Shown here: piece by piece, positions 18,082 through 26,083 of the stretch
Layout of the letters: every line of letters begins with the position of its first letter
Position numbering within the stretch: the first letter of the stretch is position 1
Source of the DNA: Siphonobacter sp. BAB-5405
GTDB taxonomy: Bacteria > Bacteroidota > Bacteroidia > Cytophagales > Spirosomataceae
Direction of reading: 5' to 3'
Assembly (NCBI RefSeq): GCF_002872335.1
Contig: NZ_NJAG01000006.1
Coordinates: 186,001 to 250,000 of the forward strand
Length of the DNA: 64,000 nt
Notes under the pieces: generated by a model
What the model saw: the letters and a program-made list of their open reading frames with translations, nothing else
Told to the model about the DNA's origin: nothing
The model's database searches: none
Translations under genes and position numbers: made by a program

Positions 18082-19797
18082 CTACACCGAAGCAGGTTCA
18101 AGAGCCAGAATGTGTCCGATGATCCGGGCCGAAGCTTCCTGGGCGAAATCAAGTCCAGAATAATCGGGATTGTACCCACCCATGTACGGAACGGCCATAT
18201 TGAAGATACGATCGCTAGCTACGCCCTGCGGATCGACGATCTGAAAATCATCGGTGATGGTAATGCCGGGCACTTGCATATAGTAGGTGCCCTGGCTATC
18301 CTGACTGACGGTTTTCGGATTTTCATCCATTGCTTCTTTCCCCGCCTGAGCCGATTGAAAGGCCAGCCGGGCCTGACTGACACACTTCGCCTGCTTCAAA
18401 CTTTCAAAAGGAAACGAATCCACGTTCAAGTGCGGTTGTCCGACACAATCAACGTACGTTGTGTAGGTCTGTGATTGGGCCTTCCCGGCTTCGTCCGTGT
18501 ACTGGTAACGAATGCCTCCTTCGGGTTGAGGCTCTACTTCACTGTCTGAACCTACGGCAATCAGACTAAGCCGACCTGCGGCGTGCAACGCCAGTAATTC
18601 TTCAGCCGAGCTTTGGGGCACGAAGGCAATCACCAGCGAAATCAACGGCATCAGTACTTTCGTCAGCCGATGCATATCTTCCGCCGAGAAATACTTGGCG
18701 GGATAGTTTAGCGAGAAACTCAGAGCCGCCAGCATCTCCTTCCAATAGATCGACTCGCGATGCCGAATGGATTGAGCCGCTTCCTGATATTCCGCCCGGA
18801 ATAAATCAAACGGATCGGTTTGTTCGCATTGGGCCATCATGGTTTCCACGAACGCTTCCAGCTTCATATCCTTGATTTGGTCGTAAAAGTCGGGGTCTTT
18901 GGTTTTAAAGGATTGCTTGAAGTTTTCATCAAAGACAAAATCCAGCGACAAAAAGCCCTCGTTGCTGGCCCGATTGGTAGCAATCGCTGCTTCGTCCATC
19001 AATGCATCGCGGGTTACCAGCGGCTCTTCCAGGTGGAAGCGAATGGCTGGTAAGAACCCATCCCGGGAATGAAGCACCATCCGAAAATCAGGAGCATCAC
19101 TTTCAAAAACGACTTTACCTGCTTCGTTACGACGGAAGGTACCATTGGCACGGGCCAGGGTACGGAGGGCATCAATAGCCGTGAGCGAAGCCCCGCGTAA
19201 GGCAATCGTCTGGTTGTACACGCCCCGAAGTTTAGCGGGCGGATAGGGTGAATCGAAGTACCCCGGAATTTTCCCTTCGTACGATTTAGGCCAGTCGTGA
19301 CCCGTACAAATAATCACCGCATCGAACGAAAAGCGATCCTTTTCATTGACTTCCACCGATACGCGTTGCTGATCGGGCTCATCGATAATATCCGTGACTG
19401 AACTTCCCAGATGAACGTTGGTGATGATACCCAGTTGCTGTGCCTTCTCCTGCAATAGGGAAAACTGGTCGGAAAGGTACTGTCCAAACAGTAATCGTGG
19501 CAATACGCGATAGGAGTGAAAGTTCTGGCGATCAATCCCAAACCTTTGCAGGGTTTCTTCGGGTAAGGTTTGAATCCACTCTCGCACGGAAGTGACCAAC
19601 GGTGGAATTTCGTTACCGGAAACATTGGTAATATGTTCAACATTCGCCCCTTCTGAACTATAAGGCATACCAGCCCCCAACTGCTGTTTGCTTTCAAAGA
19701 TGTCAATCGTTACATCTGTGGGGTGTCTTTCGACCAATTGTTTGTAAACGTATAGTCCACTGGGTCCAGCCCCCAGAATGGCGATGTGTTTTTTCAC
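18082..19797 (-). CDS. FAD/NAD(P)-binding protein (COG4529-like)
   Basis: 571 residues. The N-terminus HIAILGAGPSGLYVYKQLV is a Rossmann dinucleotide-binding motif (GxGxxG); IFESKQQLGAGMPYSS and AVIICTGHDWPKSY are further flavin/NAD contacts. The C-terminal MAVPYMGGYNPDYSGLDFA closes the FAD site. Members of this group are predicted oxidoreductases, some close to lysine/ornithine N-monooxygenases, but the substrate is not known. It has a terminator and appears to be a single-gene unit. Confidence 0.8.
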   Translation of the reverse strand: MKKHIAILGAGPSGLYVYKQLVERHPTDVTIDIFESKQQLGAGMPYSSEGANVEHITNVSGNEIPPLVTSVREWIQTLPEETLQRFGIDRQNFHSYRVLPRLLFGQYLSDQFSLLQEKAQQLGIITNVHLGSSVTDIIDEPDQQRVSVEVNEKDRFSFDAVIICTGHDWPKSYEGKIPGYFDSPYPPAKLRGVYNQTIALRGASLTAIDALRTLARANGTFRRNEAGKVVFESDAPDFRMVLHSRDGFLPAIRFHLEEPLVTRDALMDEAAIATNRASNEGFLSLDFVFDENFKQSFKTKDPDFYDQIKDMKLEAFVETMMAQCEQTDPFDLFRAEYQEAAQSIRHRESIYWKEMLAALSFSLNYPAKYFSAEDMHRLTKVLMPLISLVIAFVPQSSAEELLALHAAGRLSLIAVGSDSEVEPQPEGGIRYQYTDEAGKAQSQTYTTYVDCVGQPHLNVDSFPFESLKQAKCVSQARLAFQSAQAGKEAMDENPKTVSQDSQGTYYMQVPGITITDDFQIVDPQGVASDRIFNMAVPYMGGYNPDYSGLDFAQEASARIIGHILALEPASV

Positions 19798-20118
19798 AGC
19801 TTCAACAAATGAGTTAGATCTATTCTATACGTTATTAACAAATTTCAACGCCTAGTGTTCTGAATAATAAAATTTAGCTGATAATCAGGGAATAAACAGT
19901 AGTAATAGAAAGATAATAGGATAATTACGAATCCGTTTTGGCTAAGATACTAAAGGAATCTCTAGTGATTAAATGGAACGGTATGGTATAAACGTTTAAA
20001 ATTGATTTGTGTTAAAACGTTACCAGGGAAGGATCGGAATTTTAAAAAAGTCTGCCGAATCGGGCACCAGAAAGGGTGCGTACTGAAACGAGGCTTCTTT
20101 TCTGCTATCTGGAAGACC
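19798..20118. other. 321-bp spacer, nothing recognised
   Basis: AT-rich region upstream of the FAD protein and downstream of the kinase gene, both on the minus strand. Short open frames at 19962-20294 and 20002-20214 are chance overlaps with the kinase gene. No hairpin with a T-run was seen. Confidence 0.5.
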
Positions 20119-20652
20119 CTACAAGGGCCGTTGCAGACTCCAGTCCAGGTAACATTGATTGATTTCCCGGCGGGAGGTGAGCCGAATTTTAGGAAGTTCC
20201 GCCTGATTGAATAATTGCGTGTATCGCTTCCGATTTTTAGGCGTAACAACCAAAATATGGTGAAGCATTGCCCACTTAATACTATCCTGCCCACCTGCTA
20301 GATTGCCAGGTCTGTTGGATTGAAAAAGAGTACGGTAGAAGTAGCGGACCAGGCTGGTTAAGGTAGAGACATCTAATAGGATCAGGCCGGTTGCTCGTTT
20401 AAACCGCTGTGGCATACAAACGGTATAGTTCCCATCCATCACCCAGCGATCACCCGCGATAGCTGCATCGTGTAAGGCAACAAATTCGTCGCGTGGGCGT
20501 ACGTCCCAGTTGGTATGGGGCCAATGATAAAACTGATCGAGATGGATGACTTCCAGGTTACACTTCTGACCAATGGCCTGAGCAAGCGTAGACTTACCAC
20601 TGTTGGAAGGCCCCAAAATGCAGATACGATCTCCGAGTTCTGAAAGATCCAT
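20119..20652 (-). CDS. P-loop adenylate-kinase-like protein (FlaR-like)
   Basis: The start at 20652 (MDLSELGDRICILGPSNSGKST) gives 177 residues and places the P-loop at residues 14-22, as in the family. A longer frame starting at 20730 would overlap the Nudix gene by 20 bp and adds a Ser/Arg-rich tail. Other motifs are IHLDQFYHWPHTNW, RWVMDGNYTVCMPQR and ILLDVSTLTSLVRYFYRT. Relatives are annotated as topology-modulation proteins or adenylate kinases; the substrate is not known. Probably cotranscribed with the upstream Nudix gene. Confidence 0.75.
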   Translation of the reverse strand: MDLSELGDRICILGPSNSGKSTLAQAIGQKCNLEVIHLDQFYHWPHTNWDVRPRDEFVALHDAAIAGDRWVMDGNYTVCMPQRFKRATGLILLDVSTLTSLVRYFYRTLFQSNRPGNLAGGQDSIKWAMLHHILVVTPKNRKRYTQLFNQAELPKIRLTSRREINQCYLDWSLQRPL

Positions 20653-20710
20653 AGCAAAAAACGAATGAAGTGAGCGTTTGTAGCGATTCGATGGACTTTT
20701 GCTGGAAACG

Positions 20711-21259
20711 TTACAACGCAGTGGATTCAATCCGGCTTAAAATCTCTAGGAAAATGGTTTCCAGCGGAATGAAATTCAGGCCCGTACCTGGGTTTTCCAA
20801 GGCCTGTCGAACCTGATGGATGGGTACGAAACGCAGCTCGCTGATTTCTTCCGGCTGGGGTATGAAGGCGGTAATGGGAAGTTGCGTTTTCCAGACAAAG
20901 ACACCCGCGAACTCCCGATCGTACAATTGGGTATGGGCATCGAAGCCGTCTATCTTCCAGACGTCAATGAAGTGTAATTCCGAAGAAGGAACGGGATACG
21001 AAAGCTCCTCGCGTACTTCCCGGAGGGCAGCCGTTCGGTAGTTTTCGCCCGGTTGCAGATGACCAGCAATGGATACGTCCCAAAGGTTTGCGAAAAGGTC
21101 TTTATCGGGATGGCGAAGATTGAGTAAGAGTTCCCGCTGATTATTAATCACCCATACTTCGGTGCTACGGTGCCAGTCTCCTTCGCGGTGTACGTCGGAC
21201 CGGGCTTTCGTTTGCCAGCGGGGCAAATTCTGCTCCGTATAAAGTTCAAAATATTCCAT
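20711..21259 (-). CDS. Nudix hydrolase (isopentenyl-diphosphate isomerase-like subgroup)
   Basis: 182 residues. The Nudix box is complete, GHLQPGENYRTAALREVREE, with the REVxxEE metal-binding core. The flanking EVWVINNQRELLLNLRHPDKD and FANLWDVSIAGHL are typical of the subgroup resembling IPP isomerase and YfcD. It hydrolyses a nucleoside diphosphate-linked compound or is an isomerase-like relative; the substrate cannot be told. The kinase gene follows directly on the same strand. Confidence 0.85.
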   Translation of the reverse strand: MEYFELYTEQNLPRWQTKARSDVHREGDWHRSTEVWVINNQRELLLNLRHPDKDLFANLWDVSIAGHLQPGENYRTAALREVREELSYPVPSSELHFIDVWKIDGFDAHTQLYDREFAGVFVWKTQLPITAFIPQPEEISELRFVPIHQVRQALENPGTGLNFIPLETIFLEILSRIESTAL

Positions 21260-21303
21260 GGTTTGGGGATAGAAGACTCCCCCAATATTCGGAAAAATCT
21301 GGC

Positions 21304-22446
21304 TTACATCACCAGAAAATCCGTTCGAGTTTTAGCGACCATCGCTACCACGTGCGAAATGGCTTCGGCAATGTCTTCTTCAGTAGTATAGCGTCCCAGA
21401 CTAAACCGAACGGAGGCGTGAGCCAGGTCATCACTCAGACCCATGGCTTTCAGTACGTGGGAGGGAAGCACCGAAGCCGAGGTACAGGCCGAACCATTCG
21501 ATACGGCGATACGAGTGAGATTAATCAACAACGCTTCGCCATCGACTGCTTCAAAAGCTAAATTACTTACCTGAGGCAGACGAGAGGTTTGGGAACCGTT
21601 CACCCGCGTACCCGGAATCTGTTGCAGCAGTTGAGTTTCGAGCTGATCCCGTAAGGCGGCCAGTCGTTCCGCTTCCTGGGTTAGCGTCTGCTGAGCCAGT
21701 TCAGCGGCTTTACCCAGGCCGACAATGCCCGGTACGTTCAGCGTGCCGGAGCGGCGGCCCCGTTCGTGTCCACCACCGTGCATCTGAATACTCAGGGGTG
21801 TACCTTTCCGAACGTATAAGGCCCCGATACCTTTGGGACCGTACAACTTATGAGCCGACAGACTGAGTAAATCGATGCCTTCAACCGATACGGGTAGTTT
21901 ACCCACGGCCTGCGTCGCATCGCTATGAAAGAGTACACCGCGTTCGTTACAGATACGGGCCAGTTCGCGGATGGACTGAATGACCCCCGTTTCATTATTG
22001 GCCCACATGACCGATACCAGAGCGGTGTCAGGGCGTAAGGCGTCGCTGACTTGCTGTGCCGTGATCAGTCCGTCAGTATCCGGAGCGAGGTACGTAACTT
22101 CGCCACCTAATTTTTCCAGATGCGTACAGACATCCAGTATTGCTTTATGTTCGGTTTGTACCGTGATGAAATGTTTCTTCGAAGAGGCCTCGAATACGCC
22201 CGTCAGAGCCAGATTATTTGATTCAGTAGCTCCGCTCGTGAAAACGATTTCCTTTTCCGTAGCTCCCAGGATGCGGGCTACCTGACGGCGAGCGATTTCG
22301 ACGGCTTCAGCGGCTTCCCAACCATAGAGGTGCGTACGGCTGGCAGCATTGCCAAATTGCTCGGTGAACCAGGGAAGCATCGTTTGCAGCACCCGGGAAT
22401 CAACCGGCGTAGTCGCGTTATAGTCGAGGTAAATCGGACGGTTCAT
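21304..22446 (-). CDS. Cysteine desulfurase (IscS/NifS family)
   Basis: The ATG at 22446 gives MNRPIYLDYNATTPVDSRV and 380 residues; a TTG five codons earlier is less likely because it lies in the T-run of the hemH terminator. A PLP enzyme that takes sulfur from cysteine for iron-sulfur clusters and thiolated tRNA. Motifs are FTSGATESNNLALTG, HSDATQAVGKLPV and SLSAHKLYGPKGIGALY (PLP Lys). The mobile-loop Cys lies in SNGSACTSASVLPSHVL, the longer-loop form of group I enzymes. No iscU or suf genes are adjacent. Confidence 0.9.
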   Translation of the reverse strand: MNRPIYLDYNATTPVDSRVLQTMLPWFTEQFGNAASRTHLYGWEAAEAVEIARRQVARILGATEKEIVFTSGATESNNLALTGVFEASSKKHFITVQTEHKAILDVCTHLEKLGGEVTYLAPDTDGLITAQQVSDALRPDTALVSVMWANNETGVIQSIRELARICNERGVLFHSDATQAVGKLPVSVEGIDLLSLSAHKLYGPKGIGALYVRKGTPLSIQMHGGGHERGRRSGTLNVPGIVGLGKAAELAQQTLTQEAERLAALRDQLETQLLQQIPGTRVNGSQTSRLPQVSNLAFEAVDGEALLINLTRIAVSNGSACTSASVLPSHVLKAMGLSDDLAHASVRFSLGRYTTEEDIAEAISHVVAMVAKTRTDFLVM

Positions 22447-22458
22447 AGCAATTGTTAC

Positions 22459-22490
22459 CAAAAAAATCGCCCCAGCAGTACCGGGGCGAT
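22459..22490 (-). terminator. Rho-independent terminator of hemH
   Basis: Stem ATCGCCCC/GGGGCGAT around a 9-nt loop, with T7 on the minus strand. It lies between the hemH stop and the desulfurase ATG 13 bp further on. Confidence 0.85.
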
Positions 22491-22509
22491 GCGTTGGTTA
22501 AGGGGTGTT

Positions 22510-23568
22510 TTAAACTTGTTTTTCGACTAAATCGGCGAGCAAATCAATGTACTGGGGACTGTTATTAAGACTTTCCACCAGTTGCCAGTGCTGACCACCG
22601 TTTTTCTCGAAAACTTCTTTGTATTCCTCACCGACTTCAATCGTCGTTTCCAGACAGTCGGCTACGAATGCGGGGCTAAAAGCCAGTACATTTTTCTTCC
22701 CTTCTTTCGCCAGTTTCACGACCATATCTTCCGTATACGGCTGAATCCAGGGCGTTTTGCCGAGGCGGCTCTGGAAGCTGGTCGCGTAGGTGCCTTCTTT
22801 CAGTCCCAGTTCCTGCACCAGCAATCGCGTCGTAGCGAAGCACTGAGCCCGGTAACAGTATTGATTACCGGAATGAAGACGGTCGCAGCAGTTATTCAAC
22901 TGGCAGGTCGTACCCGTCGCATCTCCTTTCAGGATCTGCCGCTCCGGTACACCGTGATAGCTGAACAGGAAGAAATCATATTCCCGTTCCTGCATGTACT
23001 TTCGGGCGGCTCCGGCAAAAAACTCGACGAATTTCGGGTGATCGAAGAACGTATTGGTAAATGAGATTTCCGGAATCACCTGCCATTTACCCACAATGTC
23101 CATTACTTTTTCGTACACCGAGCCCGTAGTGGCGGAGGCGTACTGTGGGAAAAAGGGAATGACGATAATTTTGCGTAAACCCGCTTTCTGAAACGAATCC
23201 AGTCCGGCCTGAATGCTGGGGTTTTGGTACCGCATGGCCAGTTCGACCACGTAATCAGAGCCAAGTCGTTGCTGCAAGAGGGCTTTCACATCTTCGCCGT
23301 AGAACTTCAGCGGTGAACCCCGTTCTTCCCATAATTCCTGGTACACTTTAGCCGATTTCGGTGCCCGAAACGGGGCAATGATCAAATTGACTAAAGCCCA
23401 GCGATTGGCAGTCGGAATATCAATAACCCGGCCATCCATCAAAAACTCACGCAGGTATTTCCGCACATCGGGTACACTGGGGCTATCGGGCGTGCCGAGG
23501 TTGACCAGCAGGATACCGGTTTTAAGTTTCTGAGTAGTGGGGACGGACGTTACTTCTAACACTTGCAT
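22510..23568 (-). CDS. hemH: Ferrochelatase
   Basis: 352 residues starting MQVLEVTSVPTTQKLKTG. It inserts Fe2+ into protoporphyrin IX (or coproporphyrin III in other branches). Motifs are LLVNLGTPDSPSVPDVRKYL, AMRYQNPSI, IPFFPQYASATTGS, FSYHGVPERQ (metal-site His) and AFSPAFVADCLETTIEVGEE (catalytic Glu). It also has a Cys-rich segment, TTCQLNNCCDRL followed by NQYCYRAQCF, seen in several bacterial ferrochelatases and possibly an iron-sulfur site. It stands with its own terminator. Confidence 0.94.
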   Translation of the reverse strand: MQVLEVTSVPTTQKLKTGILLVNLGTPDSPSVPDVRKYLREFLMDGRVIDIPTANRWALVNLIIAPFRAPKSAKVYQELWEERGSPLKFYGEDVKALLQQRLGSDYVVELAMRYQNPSIQAGLDSFQKAGLRKIIVIPFFPQYASATTGSVYEKVMDIVGKWQVIPEISFTNTFFDHPKFVEFFAGAARKYMQEREYDFFLFSYHGVPERQILKGDATGTTCQLNNCCDRLHSGNQYCYRAQCFATTRLLVQELGLKEGTYATSFQSRLGKTPWIQPYTEDMVVKLAKEGKKNVLAFSPAFVADCLETTIEVGEEYKEVFEKNGGQHWQLVESLNNSPQYIDLLADLVEKQV

Positions 23569-23690
23569 GGCTGAGGATCGACTATTAAGTCAATCTGTAA
23601 AATAAAACGGATGACGTTTGCTCGTAAGCTTTCAACCCAACAAAGGTCGGAAATGTTTCTCAAAGCGTGGGAATGAATTGGGTTAGTTTG

Positions 23691-23900
23691 AGGGGTTTTA
23701 AGTCTGAGTGTTTGATCGTTTAAGGTTTTAAGTTTGATTGTTTAAAGTTGAGCATCGGAGAGACTACGGGTTGTCAAAGATGTACCTGTATCAAACCTGA
23801 AACCATTCAAACATTCTCAAATCTTAAATTTGAACCTTTAAACACTTAAACTTGAAAAACATCAAACCTTTTCAAACCTAAAACGAACAAACCCAACTCA
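23691..23900. repeat. GTTTGA/GTTTAA then TCAAAC/TTTAAAC word array (hemH-katA spacer)
   Basis: The 338-bp spacer 23569-23906 has no gene. 23691-23755 repeats GTTTGA- and GTTTAA-like words, 23756-23785 is unrelated, and 23786-23900 is rich in the complementary words. It can fold as one large imperfect hairpin like the spacer at 14.8 kb. Confidence 0.75.
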
Positions 23901-23906
23901 AACCAA

Positions 23907-25403
23907 CTACGCCGTCTCGTGCTTACGGGGCATGGCAGCTTCTACGTTTACGCCCAGTCCCTGAGCAATTCGCATACCCAGCCCGATGTCGGCCCGGAAG
24001 AAATGGCACAACTGGCGGTTGATGATTTCGTCCCGCCGAGGACCGTCTACACTACCGAGGGCACCAATAATCGTTTCTACCAAATGAGCTTTCTGCTCCT
24101 CGTCCAATACGTTGCGGTACAGGTTGCCCGGCTGTGTGTAGTGATCGTTTTCACCTTCGGCGTTGCGGTCGTACCAGTCAGCCACGTTGGAATCCAGTTC
24201 CCAGGCGGGTTCGCGGTAGGATTGATCAGCTACGGTGTTATCGAACGAATTGGGGAAGTAGTTGGGGTTACGTCCGCCATTACCATCCACCCGCATCTGA
24301 CCATCGCGTTGGTAATTATTGGTGGCATAGGGACAACGGTTGACCGGAATTTGCTCGTAGTTGCCACCCAAACGGTACCGTTGGGCGTCCGGGTACGAGA
24401 GCAAACGGCCCTGTAACATTTTGTCGGGCGAATAGCCAATACCGTCAATCACGTGAGCGGGAGCAAAAGCGGCCTGTTCTACGTCCTGGAAGTAATTATT
24501 AGGGTTTTGATTCAGTTCAATTTCACCGACTTCGATAAGCGGATAATCGGCGTGAGGCCACACTTTCGTCAGATCAAAGGGATTCCAGTGGTACGTTTTC
24601 GACTCCGCTTCGGGCATAATCTGTACCATCATTTTCCACTTCGGAAAATCACCTTTATCGATGTGTTCTAGCAAATCACGCTGGGCAAAATCCATATCTT
24701 TCGCCTTCATGGCATCTGCTTCGGCCGCCGTGAAGTTCTTGATGCCCTGTTGCGTGATGAAGTGGAATTTGACGTAGAAACGCTCATTCTCCTGGTTGAT
24801 GAACGAAAACGTATGGCTACCAAAGCCATGCATGTGGCGGTATCCGTAAGGCGTTCCGCGATCGGACATCAGGATCATCACTTGATGCAACGACTCCGGA
24901 TTGAGTGACCAGAAATCCCACATCATCGTGGCCGATTTCATGTTGGTATACGGATCGCGTTTCTGCGTATGAATGAAATCACTGAATTTCTTGGGATCCT
25001 TGATGAAGAATACGGGCGTATTATTACCGACTAAATCCCAGTTGCCATCTTCGGTATAGAATTTCAGGGCAAAGCCACGCGGATCGCGTTCCGTATCCGC
25101 TGAGCCTTTTTCGCCACCTACGGTCGAGAAACGCAAGAACAAATGCGTTTGCTTACCGATTTCACTGAACAGTTTGGCCCGGGTATATTTTGTAATATCG
25201 TTTGTAACAGTGAAGGTACCGAATGCTCCGGAGCCTTTGGCGTGTACCACGCGTTCGGGAATACGCTCCCGATTGAAGTGAGCCATTTTTTCGTGCAGAA
25301 TGTAATCCTGCAATAACAGCGGGCCACGAGGACCTACACTTTGGCTATTTTCGTGTTCGGCGTAAGGACGGCCGGATGCAGTAGTTAGCTTGTTTTGTTC
25401 CAT
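23907..25403 (-). CDS. katA: Catalase, small-subunit monofunctional (clade 3 type)
   Basis: 498 residues; a heme enzyme that breaks down hydrogen peroxide. The distal His54 is in ERVVHAKGSGAFGTF, the distal Asn in LVGNNTPVFFIKDPKKF, and the proximal heme-ligand Tyr in RLLSYPDAQRYRLG. The N-terminus TTASGRPYAEHENSQSVGPR is the usual one for this clade, and no C-terminal flavodoxin-like domain is present. Monocistronic by its neighbours' spacing. No OxyR-type site was identified. Confidence 0.95.
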   Translation of the reverse strand: MEQNKLTTASGRPYAEHENSQSVGPRGPLLLQDYILHEKMAHFNRERIPERVVHAKGSGAFGTFTVTNDITKYTRAKLFSEIGKQTHLFLRFSTVGGEKGSADTERDPRGFALKFYTEDGNWDLVGNNTPVFFIKDPKKFSDFIHTQKRDPYTNMKSATMMWDFWSLNPESLHQVMILMSDRGTPYGYRHMHGFGSHTFSFINQENERFYVKFHFITQQGIKNFTAAEADAMKAKDMDFAQRDLLEHIDKGDFPKWKMMVQIMPEAESKTYHWNPFDLTKVWPHADYPLIEVGEIELNQNPNNYFQDVEQAAFAPAHVIDGIGYSPDKMLQGRLLSYPDAQRYRLGGNYEQIPVNRCPYATNNYQRDGQMRVDGNGGRNPNYFPNSFDNTVADQSYREPAWELDSNVADWYDRNAEGENDHYTQPGNLYRNVLDEEQKAHLVETIIGALGSVDGPRRDEIINRQLCHFFRADIGLGMRIAQGLGVNVEAAMPRKHETA

Positions 25404-25668
25404 GGGGATAAAGGTTGCTTAGTAAGAAAGAGTTGCTCTTTCGTAGAACCGGAACAAAAGTAGAAATCTGATTTACATAAGTAAAATCAATGTTTTTGAT
25501 AAGTTATAATTAAAATTTATGTTATGGTTGGTAGTTGTTCATTATCAATGAATTGGAATAAAAGGTTTGCTTATTTGAGAAGCGATCGTTTCGTCATGTT
25601 GCATTCAGGGAACTTCATTATTCACCTAGACTGGACTTGGTCCATTAAACATGGCTGTTCGGTAGCTT

Positions 25669-25745
25669 GTAAGCCTCTCCACGACTAACAACAGCCTACT
25701 CAAGGCTACCGCATTGCGGCTGTTGTAGGTCGTTCCGCTGCTTAC
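25669..25745 (+). repeat. Long hairpin A with conserved loop
   Basis: Arms ACGACTAACAACAGCC (25681-25696) and GGCTGTTGTAGGTCGT (25718-25733) pair at 14 of 16 positions. After a 6-nt internal loop they are extended by GTAAGC (25669-25674)/GCTTAC (25740-25745). The loop contains CTCAAGGCTACCGCATTGC, shared with hairpin B. Confidence 0.8.
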
Positions 25746-25846
25746 GGGCGGGAGGGATTTTCATCTATTAATAGGGATTGGTTACTGGTTTTAGCGAGTT
25801 AGTATAGTGGACGGCATAAAAACCGGGCCCCGTCCTATCGCGAAAA

Positions 25847-25899
25847 GCCGCCTGCTTCCTCGGCAATGCGGTGGCTTTGAGCAAGAGGAAGTAAGCGGC
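25847..25899 (-). repeat. Long hairpin B, inverted relative of hairpin A
   Basis: Arms GCCGCCTGCTTCCTC (25847-25861) and GAGGAAGTAAGCGGC (25885-25899) pair at 13 of 15 positions. The loop, read on the minus strand, is CTCAAAGCCACCGCATTGC, 16 of 19 identical to the loop of hairpin A, while the stems are unrelated. Confidence 0.8.
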
Positions 25900-25912
25900 G
25901 TTCGTGCCGGCA

Positions 25913-26028
25913 TGGAATGCATACGGACTAAAAGACAAGCATGCCTATGGGACGAAATAGTGACCCTAGAATACTAGTGAATTGTTAATAAACTTCAGTG
26001 TGGAATGCATACGACCTAAAAGACTAGC
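25913..26028 (+). repeat. 28-bp direct repeat, two copies 88 bp apart
   Basis: TGGAATGCATACG..CTAAAAGAC.AGC occurs at 25913-25940 and 26001-26028. Each copy can form a small hairpin with sequence next to it (GGCATG/CATGCC in the first, CATACG/CGTATG in the second). Confidence 0.75.
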
Positions 26029-26083
26029 CGTATGATAGGAAATGGAGCATCAAATAATCACAATAAAAGAAGAATCAATACTC

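Larger units (their letters stand above)
25404..26083. other. 680-bp katA-nuoH spacer with structured repeats
   Basis: No gene was found. It contains an AT-rich left part (katA promoter side), a short dyad TGGACTTGGTCCA at 25632-25644, two long hairpins (25669-25745 and 25847-25899) and a 28-bp direct repeat (25913 and 26001). Confidence 0.7.

Noticed and set aside
25669-25899. Integron attC sites
   Set aside because: The arms do not show the RYYYAAC/GTTRRRY core sites and no integrase or cassette gene is present.
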